Origin: Phycomyces nitens
Taxonomy: Eukaryota > Mucoromycota > Mucoromycetes > Mucorales > Phycomycetaceae
Direction of reading: 5' to 3'
Length of the DNA stretch: 64,000 bases
NCBI GenBank assembly: GCA_022702545.1
Contig: JAHRBC010000002.1
Location: 8,432,001 to 8,496,000 of the forward strand
Translations under genes and position numbers: made by a program
Notes under the pieces: model-generated
Seen by the model: only the letters and a program-made list of their open reading frames with translations
The model's database searches: none
Told to the model about the DNA's origin: nothing
In this document: positions 55,270 to 64,000 of the stretch, piece by piece
Layout of the letters: every line of letters starts with the position of its first letter
Position numbering within the stretch: the first letter of the stretch is position 1

Positions 55270-55919
55270 ATTGTGTATTATAGTGAAGTATACGGATATG
55301 GGATGGTAGGTGGTAGTAGTAGTGGTAAAGAGTATGGTAATTTCAGACAAAATAGAGAGGTCGATATTGTATCGATTTTGATACCGAATGTCTCCCTTTT
55401 GACCTTTTTGGCGTATGACACAGAGTAGTTTAGAGATCGGTTAAGTTATGATCTTTACGAATAGGTAGTTGTGGTTAGGTTACGTGCGAATTCTTATGCG
55501 TATACTGTTCAATTGACACGCAATATTTAGTGGGAAGAAGTCTGAATTTATTGAAACGTGTTCTTTGGTGATTATATAAGGGCATCCAAATATGGTAATG
55601 ATTTATAGCTTTGTCCTTAACCCCTATCACAATAGAGAGGCTTGGGGACAAAGATAAAGTGAAGATAAAAAAAATGTTTCATTGCAGTTACACTTTTTTG
55701 TATTATTTATTGGGTATGGCCGACATGCTTGCGCGCGGCTATTTAAAATTAGAATGGATGTGCTAACACACAATATGACAAGAGGAGGTACCCTTTCCTT
55801 CCCAACACTTCCTTGAAAGGAGACCCAGACAGGGTTGTACCATAGTATCATCTCGTCTATATCTCTTACCTTTCTAATAAACCATGCATATTGACGTTGG
55901 TTTCACCAACCAATAAAAA
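55270..55919. other. Upstream region of the eight-exon gene; no gene recognised
   Basis: No clear core promoter element could be assigned. Confidence 0.45.
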
Positions 55920-57520
55920 AAAAGAGGAGGTGTTTCAAACAAACGATAAATGACTAGCTAACACGGCTGGATCAGTCATGTGGTCAAAATTAAGCGCTAG
56001 CAGGAAAACTGCTCTGGGGTTCGGCAGTGACAGGAGTCCTCATGGCCTCATGCTGCAACACAACACTCGAGGTCTTGGCAGCCACCACAACAGCCAGGAA
56101 GTGAGATTCCTCAAAGATGAAGTTCCAGTGAGCACGCCATATCGCATTGGCCGTGACTGTCACCAGTACAACTTGCAGAGCAGACATATTGGATGCTGCT
56201 GGAAATTTGCCATGGAGAAAGAGGTTCTGTGCTCCCTTTACATTCTAATCAGGTAGATGACGAGCGATCATGATCTGCCACATTTGGGCTTTAGCGGGAC
56301 AAGTGAAGAAGAAATGATCAATGTCTTTTACTGAGGTAGAGCATACTAAGCAGGCTGTGGATGGCACAGTGGTCGGAATCATACCATGAAGGCGAGCACG
56401 GGTAGGAACGCAGTTCAACAGAGCCTTCCACCAGACGTTCCGGCAGTAATGGGGGATCCTCTGTCACCAGAACTTCTTCCAACGGGTCGGAGTCAGTGGA
56501 GGCGTCAACGTCACAGCAGCGATATGCCGCCGAAAAGCATCAGCGGTTGCGACTTCCAATCACTTGTTGTTGATCATGACCCGAAACTACATGGTAAACG
56601 GATCATATGAGGTGGACGGGGAAGAAGAGGAGGCAAGACACGCCTGGAATTAAGACTGAAGACGCAGCCATCCAGCATCCAATGCTTGGAAGAGGTGTTG
56701 GGTACGATTACTTCCCTTAGGAAGATCGTGGTAAGGTCTTCTACTCAATGTGCCATCTTGACAAAGTCGGAACGCATTGACAATGAATAGGACTTTCATG
56801 GAAGGGGGAGGGGTCTTTGGTGCGGTTAAGTCGAGTGCTTATGACGCGCAGTGGGAAGTTCATCACGATGGCAGGAGAGAAAGACATTTTCTGGGGTGCC
56901 ACCAACAGCCAGATATGGGAGCAGGCTCGATGGATTGGAACCAAAGACGACGGACACGCAAGAGAAGAACATGGAAACAGAATGGCAATGTCGGATGAGG
57001 TGGACTGGAAATCGAGAGACAACATAAATTCGAGGTAGGTGCCCAAGAACGATGAATGCGATTCTCGAGTAAGCAAAGGTAGGATCCACTGGACTTGTAG
57101 TGCACGTTGTTGGCGATCCGGGCCCAGAAGACCAATCCCACCTTTTAAACGTGGTTGACAGAGTTTCTCCCAGCTGGGGGAGCCATACCCGAGGGCGAGG
57201 TATTCTCGTATGGTTTTGCGGATTGATGCAAAGAAAGACATGGGGCTGGAGTAACATACAGGAAATGCCATATGGAACTCAACAACAGGGAGTTAGTCAC
57301 TATGCCTTAACCCCGGACGGATTGACGCCTTTGGACCATGATATGGCAGTTGCGTTTGAGTTTTCACAACAGGCTCACCCGAAATGGGTCTAGTTGGGAG
57401 GGGTGAGAGGACAGTGGAAACTCAAGGTATCTGACGGCTTCAGCATTATTGCGATTGTGACGGCACTGAATGTCTGCGTTATCAAGGACGGGACCCCAGT
57501 CGGGCACAAAGGTTATGGTT
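55920..57520 (-). pseudogene. LINE ORF2 C-terminal half, frameshifted
   Basis: Minus-strand frames in order: YHGPKASIRPG, then IREYLALGYGSPSWEKLCQP and RLKGGIGLLGPDRQQRALQV (the region after the reverse transcriptase fingers/palm in Tad/L1-type LINEs), later ALLNCVPTRARLHGMIPTTV, the zinc tail CLVCSTSVKDIDHFFFTCPA and ANAIWRAHWNFIFEESHFLA near 56000-56190. Several shifts and stops separate them. The reverse transcriptase catalytic YxDD region is not included. It may be the same family as the element at 1-2130, which cannot be tested because the parts do not overlap. Confidence 0.75.
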
Positions 57521-57839
57521 TAGAAACATGGTTTACATAATGTCAGTTGTAAATACTGTTACCTATATCTGTAAATAGAAGCATCATCATTTGAAAATAG
57601 CAAATACTTCTTCCAAGTTATCTGCCATTGCAACTCTTCGTGTTCTCTCCCATCGCTCCATAATCCTAAATCGGGTAAAGACTTCCCTACTACGGCGGGA
57701 ATGTTAGGACACGTTTGAGATTTCTACACCACTTTATACACAGCCGACCCTATTGATGATGGAGCCGCAGACATTCTTTTTAGAAATGTTTTCTTGGACA
57801 CAAAGATCTGAGCCAAACAGTAGAGGGGAGGGGAGGGGA
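57521..57839. other. No recognised gene
   Basis: Contains TACTACGGCGGGAATG at 57690, a near match to the CACTA-like terminus but without subterminal repeats. Confidence 0.4.
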
Positions 57840-58135
57840 TTGACTACATGGTGCAGTTTGCAGTAACCTTGCAATGCAAGGGTAAGACGCAGGTTTGACC
57901 CCTGGAAGTCCCACGTCTATGCTGGTCTGCACACCTTGTTCCCTGCTTTTGTCTCTGTGTCCGTGGTGTTGCGTCGTAGGCGGTAATGCCTGAGTGCAGT
58001 TGCCGTCCTATCCTCCTTCCCGCCCTCACAAGGCAATTGCACTAAGCCTCCCTCGCACTGAGTTTTGCTGTTGTTCTGGTCCGGTCCAGTCCGGTCTTGG
58101 TTCTCTTTCTATCTAAAATTGTGGTGCCTGTCATG
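57840..58135 (+). mobile_element. tRNA-derived SINE candidate
   Basis: TGGTGCAGTTTGC at 57849-57861 fits an A box and GGTTTGACCCC at 57892-57902 fits a B box of the internal RNA polymerase III promoter, with tRNA-like spacing. Between them CCTTGCAATGCAAGG forms an anticodon-arm-like hairpin, and CAGG-TTTGACC-CCTG forms a T arm. The D arm and acceptor are imperfect and position 33 is not T, so it is not a functional tRNA. A 230-base non-coding body follows. Only one copy was noticed in the window. Confidence 0.45.
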
Positions 58136-58190
58136 GCCTTAATGAAGCACGTTCCCTTTCCATTAAAGATTGTCAAATACGCAAAATAAT

Positions 58191-58583
58191 TCATACTAAT
58201 GCGCAAACTTGTTTGTCATTTGTACAAATTCTAACGGAAAAACCAGTGGTGTAATCCGAGGATTGGGATTTCACTGAAAAGGCTGGATTGATAGCTCGCA
58301 TAGCTAACTCATTTCGTTGTTTGTTGATTGTACACTCAACATGTAGTATTGTGGCTCTAGCGTCATTCAAAATAGAGAAAATGCGTGGCTTGTGTTCATC
58401 CGGAACAACTTGGGAAAGAGAGTGGGCGATAACATCAAAGGGGGTCGCCACAGTGTGTGAAGTTAAATACACGGACTTTGAATCCGGAAATCTAAATTTG
58501 TGGGGCACTATATCATATAGACTTTCAAAAGTCTGCGTCACAATTACACGTAATGCGAAAGTGAAAATTAAAAAAAAACCCAA
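58191..58583 (-). CDS. Hypothetical ORF, 130 residues
   Basis: The frame reads LYDIVPHKFRFPDSKSVYLT, SLSQVVPDEHKPRIFSILND and ILHVECTINKQRNELAMRAI. Composition is protein-like except for a hydrophobic first 15 residues that may be non-native. It lies head to head with the nuclease-like gene at 58679-60525, with only 95 bases between. Family unknown. Confidence 0.35.
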   Translation of the reverse strand: MGFFLIFTFALRVIVTQTFESLYDIVPHKFRFPDSKSVYLTSHTVATPFDVIAHSLSQVVPDEHKPRIFSILNDARATILHVECTINKQRNELAMRAINPAFSVKSQSSDYTTGFSVRICTNDKQVCALV

Positions 58584-58678
58584 ACCTCTTTGTTAAATGT
58601 ATGAAGCTTGAATCGCTTCCTTTACCGTGCAAATCTTCGTATATAATTGTCGCCCCAAAGAAGTTTTAAAATTTTACT

Positions 58679-60525
58679 TTGCCGGGCTCTTTTCCCGATG
58701 AGTTTGCTTTCTTTAAAAGATTTCCGGCGCGCGATTGGGTTCTGTCAAAGTATATAGGATACGCCACTAGCGAATTACGTGGTATTAGCCAAAGTCATTA
58801 CCGATCCTATTTAGACCTGGTAGATCGGCTGAGTAATAAAGATTTGCCAAGTGCTTTGAAATGCTATTTGACAGTGCTGAGTGAGGATGCTAAAGAGGTT
58901 TGTATTATTCCATAATTCGTGCACAGATTCTAACCATTAGCTTATTAGGCAAAGATCAAGACACCAGGTTAAAGATTATTTTTGTCACGAGATATGATGC
59001 TGGCGATCTATAGATCATGTAGCATCTCAAGTGCGAAAGGTGAAGGAAAAAAGTCTTAGGGACAAAAGACAAAAAAAAAAAGGGGAAAGTGGGGAGCTAA
59101 CAGTACTGGGAGATCAAGACACCAGAGGGTGACAGTTCTAGTAATACTCTCTCAAATGTTGTGAACATTACGGGGAATGTTTCCGGAACAGTCGTTATTG
59201 GTAGTGGCAATACGATAGTGCAGTTGATCTCTCCTTCTCGGTTCAAAAAGAGAACGCGCGGGCGTGTTGTCAGTTGCGTAAGCCCAGACTCTGATGTATC
59301 AAGTCAATAAGCTTTTGGAAGGGCTTTGCTAATTTCATTTGATAGTCGTTTTCAATCAAAGAGTCCGGATCTCAGTATGTGTCTTCAAACCCATCTGTAC
59401 TGGCCTTTTCATGGGTGACAAACTTTTGTTAATTGTCTCGAAATGATGTCCCCGCACACCCACCTCTTCCGGTAAAAAACATGCGCCTTGGAAAGTTGGT
59501 GAAAGACGCACAGTCCCTTGCCAAGGATGGCCAACTTGATCCTTGTAATCTTGTCCAGCGCTGTCATTTCTCGGCAATCTTTTCGCCTTTGGAATTGGAT
59601 GATCCCAAACTTGCTGCCCTCTCACCTTTGCACGTAGACCTACCTGAAAGTATATATCAGAACATACGTGTCTTGCGATGTTCTTTGGCAACAAAAGATC
59701 TATTCATTCCACCGTGCAAAAGTTCGTCTTTTCAAGAGCATAATCTGAATAGCATAGTGTCAGCAATATATGCCATACACGGAAGGCGTCAGATAAAGCA
59801 TAAGGGCTCCGAGCTTTCCCACATTGTCAAACCGGTCTCTATATTTCTTGAGCCGTTTTTCTCTGCCCATGACGATGTCCAGATAGAGTGGGATACGATG
59901 TCAATGGCATATAAGAATGTCAATGATTGTGAGAAGTTGCGTCCAGACATCATTCTCCATACTATATGCAATGACATGATTGTGGAGGTAGGGAACGGAG
60001 AGGTGAAAAAGGAGAGGGTCGCACAATCAGACATTGTAGATGCCAGGGCTCGTGTGCGAGAGGTGTGCGAGAGGCTGTTGCACATGCGCCTCAGACATGC
60101 CCACAAGCCTAACGAGGCTGTAACGTTTGGTATCGGTGTCTTTGGAAAGTCGATATACATACCCAAGGCAATATTTGGAACCTAATTATATAATACAGAT
60201 ACCATAGTCGAAATGTTGCCAATGCGGATAGTGGATGATGTCTATGTGTGTTTCGAGTTCCCCAGCTTTGTCCTTCCAAGCTCAGTAGATACGATTAGCT
60301 CTATTGAAACTGCGATGGAGGCAACGAGTGCATTCAAGGTGACCTTAATAATAATAATAATAATAGATTGTTATTCTTATGCAACTAAATGTTTTATATA
60401 TGTAGCACCATACTGTTGCCTCTCTCAGGGATACCGAAGGGGATGAAGAAGATGTCTGGGAAGCCATAAAGGCAAATCTGCGGCCAACTTCTGCGAGTCA
60501 CAAGTCCCAATATTTCAAATATTAA
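58679..60525 (+). pseudogene. RPD...GEVK nuclease-like gene, multi-exon, two in-frame stops
   Basis: Proposed exons: up to 58897 (RFPARDWVLSKYIGYATSEL), 58949-58967, 59126-59277 (SSSNTLSNVVNITGNVSGTV then VIGSGNTIV), 59346-60338 and 60406-60525 (ends SHK...FKY). Phases agree throughout. TAA stops lie at 59430-59432 and 60183-60185; the second could be avoided by a 69-nt intron beginning GTATCG at about 60131 and ending at ATACAG. Exon 4 carries SIFLEPFFS, LRPDII and VEVGNGEVKKERV: Asp at 59946, Glu at 60000, then Val and Lys, the PD-(D/E)XK-like pattern. The Asn/Gly-rich exon 3 resembles fungal or bacterial amyloid-type signalling motifs. No start ATG is secure. It may be recently inactivated. 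Confidence 0.62.
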
Positions 60526-60572
60526 TTGACTTGATCACGATTTTTACAGCTTCTTATTTATCTTGTTGATGT

Positions 60573-60785
60573 TATGGGCAGAGAGTATCCTATTGGTGAA
60601 ACTGATTGATCAAGTATGATTGGATTCGGTCATTGTGCCTTACTTTGTAAAGAGGAGCAAGATCTATAATTCATTGTGGGCCACAAAAGCAACACGATTA
60701 TCGCTGGGAAATAGAACTAGAGATGGAGGAGATGTCATGTCGAGTCTATTTTGTACGAGGATTGGGATACGAAAGAATCTAGTTT
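60573..60785 (+). repeat. Dispersed repeat, uninterrupted copy of 33714-33911
   Basis: Starts TTATGGGCAGAGAGTATCCT and continues past the TA that is occupied by a Tc1 terminus in the other copy. It therefore shows the empty site. Confidence 0.85.
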
Positions 60786-60829
60786 TGAAGTGGGTGACTT
60801 GTGAGTTTAAAACAAAATAGTGCACAGTG

Positions 60830-61315
60830 TATATCATTTAGCTGCGGAACCTGGCCAAAGTATTTATTGAGCGGTTTCTGATAAAGTGAAAGGGTATGTT
60901 ACTCTCTGATGCGCAAATTTTGTAAGCACAGTTGGAAAAGATTGATTGAGCTTAATAGCGAAATGCCAGCTTGGAGGATAATGTGTAAAGTATGGTACGG
61001 CACCAAATATTTCGAGCTCTATTATGAATAATAAAAATATATATCTGTATATGATGCAGAAGAAGTCTTGCAGATAATGATGATGATGATGATTTGGAAA
61101 GGTCTCGCCAAAGATCATTGAAACGGCTTGCTTAAATGTCGCTACATGGCTTATATGTATTCTAGAGAGCAAAGGTAAATGGTGATTATTTGAGAGAAAA
61201 GTGTCAATCCAAAGAAATAAAGCAAGTTTAGACAATTTCCAAAAAGGTTTCGAAACAGTTTTGGGATCAAGTAAAGCAAAAGTCCTTTGAATTGGAAGGG
61301 GTGAATGGCCCATGG
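60830..61315 (-). pseudogene. Possible LINE C-terminal remnant
   Basis: Minus frames give RNIWCRTILYTLSSKLAFRY and CAYKICASESNIPFHFI, resembling the LINE region WWRxxHxKLxTKxxLH followed by the C-X3-C...H zinc tail. A 149-codon frame (60864-61313) overlaps. The evidence is weak. Confidence 0.3.
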
Positions 61316-61859
61316 GTTGTGGTCAAATATCCATCACAAATACATGTTTTTTGGTTTTAATTCTGGACAGAATTTAGCATGCAAACAAATCTTTGCATAT
61401 TTCTTTCTTTCTTCTTCTTTTAATTCCACAATCCCTATAATCAATACAACTATCAAACCAAATAAAGTGGAAGCATCACCTCAAAAGGCATTAGATTCCA
61501 AAGAATTTCACTAGTTAAAGGCACAGAAAAGGGTGTAGATCTTGTGAGATTTCTCAAGAGCAATCCCTAATTAGCCGATCCGTATATTTATTCTTTAAAG
61601 ATGAGAGACAGAGAAACCAGCACCACGGGCGTTATTTATTTATGATTCACCGCCAAAACGTATAGAATCTGACATTAGACAGGATTGCGTTTGATGCTGA
61701 AGAATTAAATGACCTCCAGTAGTCAATCAACTGTTTGTAAATACATCTACGATTTGGATTTATATTTATCTATTGCCGTATCCAAACCTCCACTTATCAA
61801 AAAAAAAAAAGATAAAAATGTGCGTTATAAATGAGCCCTCGAAGAATTGGGATGAGGAA
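61316..61859. other. No recognised gene
   Basis: AT-rich; poly-A runs near 61800. Confidence 0.5.
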
Positions 61860-62260
61860 TGGACATTTGTCATTTAGAGTGATTAAATCAAGAAAAACTT
61901 TTTTTCCAGAAAGGCGGAGAGAATCTTAAAAGTACAACGATAACTGCATAGTCCCAAAATTCCGAGTTTATAATGGTTTATCTGTATGGGGATTTATCTG
62001 GCCAGGTATTGGACCTCTTGTTATCTTTACAACATGACAAAATAAATATACAAGGACACCTCGAGAGACCATTCTCTGTCATTTCTACATGGTATTCCTG
62101 ATAGACATATCACGGACTATATTTTTGCAACAAGATACTGCAACACCATATAAGATCAAACTAGTATCATTGTGGAAAATTGACAATGGTGTTGCAGCTT
62201 TAATAGCAGAAAAATGGGCAAATATCAAGAATCGTATTTCAAAAGTCGGAAAGAAGGGTG
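61860..62260 (+). pseudogene. Strongly decayed Tc1/IS630-type transposase fragment
   Basis: Words in order: LSVWGFIWPGIGPLVIFTT (the GG-strand region), then FLQQDTATPYKIKLVSLWK (second Asp, usually QDNAPxH) and WANIKNRISKVG near the end. They lie in different frames with stops, and the third catalytic motif is not readable. Confidence 0.45.
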
Positions 62261-62552
62261 ATATACCTTTTTTTTTTTAAAAAAAAAGAATCATAATATT
62301 TATATCAATTTTTCTCTCCCGTCTATTATATCTCTTTAGCAATTGTGGTCTTTTCAGTGCTTATAAAAGGTGATGTACCTTGACATTGTCAAAGTATGCC
62401 ATTAAAAGTCTATATTTCCTGCTAGTTTTTTAAGCTGCTCCAAGTGTGAAAAAAAAACGTCTTACTTGTAAATGAAATGATATTGAGGATAAGGGTGAAT
62501 AGATATACATGATAGGAGTATTAGACTTTTATTTTGCTGGTTGATGTGGTGA

Positions 62553-63684
62553 CTACAGTGCTGTTGTAGCTGTTACAATAACTATCTTGATCGTTTTACA
62601 CATTCTTTTCGACATCGAAATTTGTTGAGGATCTTGATGTTTTTGAGCAAGTACATAACGAGAATATACTTTAACCTTATGACCGATATCCACTACCACT
62701 TCTCGTATGGACTTATTCAAAGATATGAATAACCTAATGTCGTCAGGATTGGTCGACAATCCGGCATAGCAAATTACCAAGGCGAATTTGTCGAACGGAT
62801 TTTGTGATCTTGGTGATTAAGTCTTGTGTATTACCAGAGCAATCGACGAAAGTATATGGTGGGGTTTTTGCATCCCGTTTGTAAATTGGGTCGTTGGAAA
62901 AAGTGTTGGAAGACACAAATACATCTTCACATAAGAGCTTCGTATTCATCTTGTAGATCTGGAGATTTACTAGCTTCTTTTTGGTTGTTTCAGGTACTTT
63001 GATATTTGATTTTCGTACGTAACCAACAGTACAGTTGGTGCCCATTGACGATTTGACCAGTGATCTATATTCCTGAATATTTGATAGATCATTCCAAGTA
63101 AAATCTAATCAAAATAACAAGAATATTTAATAAAAAAAATAGATGCTTGCAAGGTATTACCTCTGTAAACTTTTTTGACGACATTGACCAATCGGCCACG
63201 TTTTCTTTTCTTATTAGATTGCTTTCGAATAGTCGTACCCCATGAGCCATCTTTTGACATCCAGGCGGAAAGGTCATCTGATGTGACAGCATCATCTGGA
63301 ATATAAACTGAAACGAGGTCATGGATTTCAGTTTCTGAAAGAAAATACTCCCGTTATGCCTGGGATGGGTGTGGAAGGCAAAATCTTAGCCACAAGATCA
63401 AGAACTGCTGATTGCGATGGTGGTATGGAAACAATAAAGGATTCACTACTGTTGATATCGTCGCATCGTTGTTCTTGGTAGATATCCTGTGGGAGATGCT
63501 GGTATCTCCAAGGCTCCATGTTCACTTTCCTTGTTGACATGGCCACTGCAATGGTGGGATAGCCGTTGACTAACGTAACGGGCTCCAAACCAGCATCTTT
63601 AAGTTGCTGTAATGCTAAAAGTTGATTCTCCAAAGTGATTTCGAGTCCATAAATCGAACAAGCAGCATTAGCTGCAGATAACAT
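62553..63684 (-). pseudogene. IS607-TnpA-like protein, third copy, frameshifted
   Basis: A close relative of 36240-37355. From Met 63684 (LSAANAACSIYGLEITLENQ) the frame is intact to PSTPIPGITG, where two bases are missing near 63350. The rest of exon 1, the intron and exon 2 follow, including TVGYVRKSNIKVPETTKKKL. Two more bases are lost near 62778, just before the VICYAGLSTNPDDIRLFI block, and one base is gained near 62652 after SRYVLAQ. Three shifts make it inactive. Homology with the second copy spans about 62450-63690 and ends at the start codon, which may mark the original gene unit. Confidence 0.82.
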
Positions 63685-63831
63685 GGTTTTTTTGTTTGTA
63701 AGGAGCTGGAGCTCTGATTTATTGTGGGTTCTCGTCAGTGAGAAAAAGAAACGTCACAAGCTATTTTTTTTTGTGTTTTATGTTTTCTAATGTGTTTTAG
63801 CTGTTTTCTAAATTATGTTGGTATGTGGCGA

Positions 63832-63999
63832 TCAAGATAGGAGTGGCAAAGCCGGCAAATCAAGGACGCGCTCAGCCTTGAAGCGGGAAACGAGAAGGGA
63901 AATAGAGACTAGGAGGTGAGCAGAGATGAAAGGCTTGTCATCAAAGACAGTGGCCCAATATTGACGCCAAATGGAAAACAGGCAGCAGCTAATAATGGA
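63832..63999 (-). CDS. LINE ORF2 C-terminal end (partial, runs off right edge)
   Basis: The last 55 codons of a frame entering from the right edge: CLFSIWRQYWATVFDDKPFI, SISLLVSRFKAERVLDLPAL and a TGA at 63832. It matches the ends of the LINE fragments at 22940 (HSIWCGHWASIFDN) and 56000 (NAIWRAHWNFIFEE). Whether the part outside the window is intact is unknown. Confidence 0.65.
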   Translation of the reverse strand, partial: SIISCCLFSIWRQYWATVFDDKPFISAHLLVSISLLVSRFKAERVLDLPALPLLS

Positions 64000-64000
64000 G

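Noticed and set aside
57685..57700. Fifth CACTA-like terminus (TACTACGGCGGGAA)
   Set aside because: No ACGGTAG subterminal motifs follow, and the first bases do not match CACTA.
57840..57915. Functional tRNA gene
   Set aside because: Imperfect D arm and acceptor, no T at position 33, and an anticodon loop that pairs with itself; better explained as a tRNA-derived element.

Overview
The window looks like accessory, transposon-dense DNA of an early-diverging fungus, most likely Mucoromycota (Mucorales-like). This is inferred from AT-rich sequence, short GT-AG introns of about 65-80 nt with CTAAT-like branch sites, Tad/L1-type LINEs, DIRS-type tyrosine recombinase, many Tc1/IS630 elements, a Fanzor (eukaryotic TnpB) remnant, and several families of uncharacterised multi-exon genes. 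No rRNA, canonical tRNA, CRISPR or conserved housekeeping gene was recognised.

Layout: 1-2130 is a LINE on the minus strand (ORF1 plus the start of ORF2, running off the left edge). 4540-11830 is a 5-kb core between two inverted CACTA-like transposon ends. The core holds a large palindrome with a 12-bp minisatellite on each arm, an intact zinc-finger/nuclease-like gene, a Fanzor C-terminal remnant and an unknown ORF. 13183-17647 is a second large inverted repeat with a 101-bp higher-order tandem array in each arm; an intact IS607-TnpA-like recombinase gene lies in the spacer and right arm. 17.8-24 kb holds decayed genes, a paralogue of the zinc-finger/nuclease gene with one stop codon, and LINE tails. 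24-41 kb is a transposon graveyard (Tc1, IS630, a CACTA transposase C-terminus, LTR-like repeats) with a second recombinase-like gene at 36.2-37.4 kb. 41.7-55.3 kb has two gene models that can be spliced without a stop (41733-42881 and the eight-exon 52834-55269), relatives in decay, an intact Tc1 element sitting in a splice acceptor, and a DIRS recombinase remnant. 55.9-64 kb has LINE tails, a tRNA-derived SINE candidate, a multi-exon nuclease-like gene with two stops, and a frameshifted third recombinase copy.

Two themes stand out. First, at least nine loci carry a recurrent acidic-residue pattern resembling PD-(D/E)XK nucleases (RPD...GE[A/V]K, ADG...E[A/V]SG, or KID...SEWK), in several gene families with different architectures. 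Second, three copies of a protein with an N-terminal MerR-like helix-turn-helix and a C-terminal resolvase-like block share the window with a Fanzor fragment, the two parts expected of an IS607-like eukaryotic transposon. Family assignments come from motifs and recollection of fungal proteins, not from searches.
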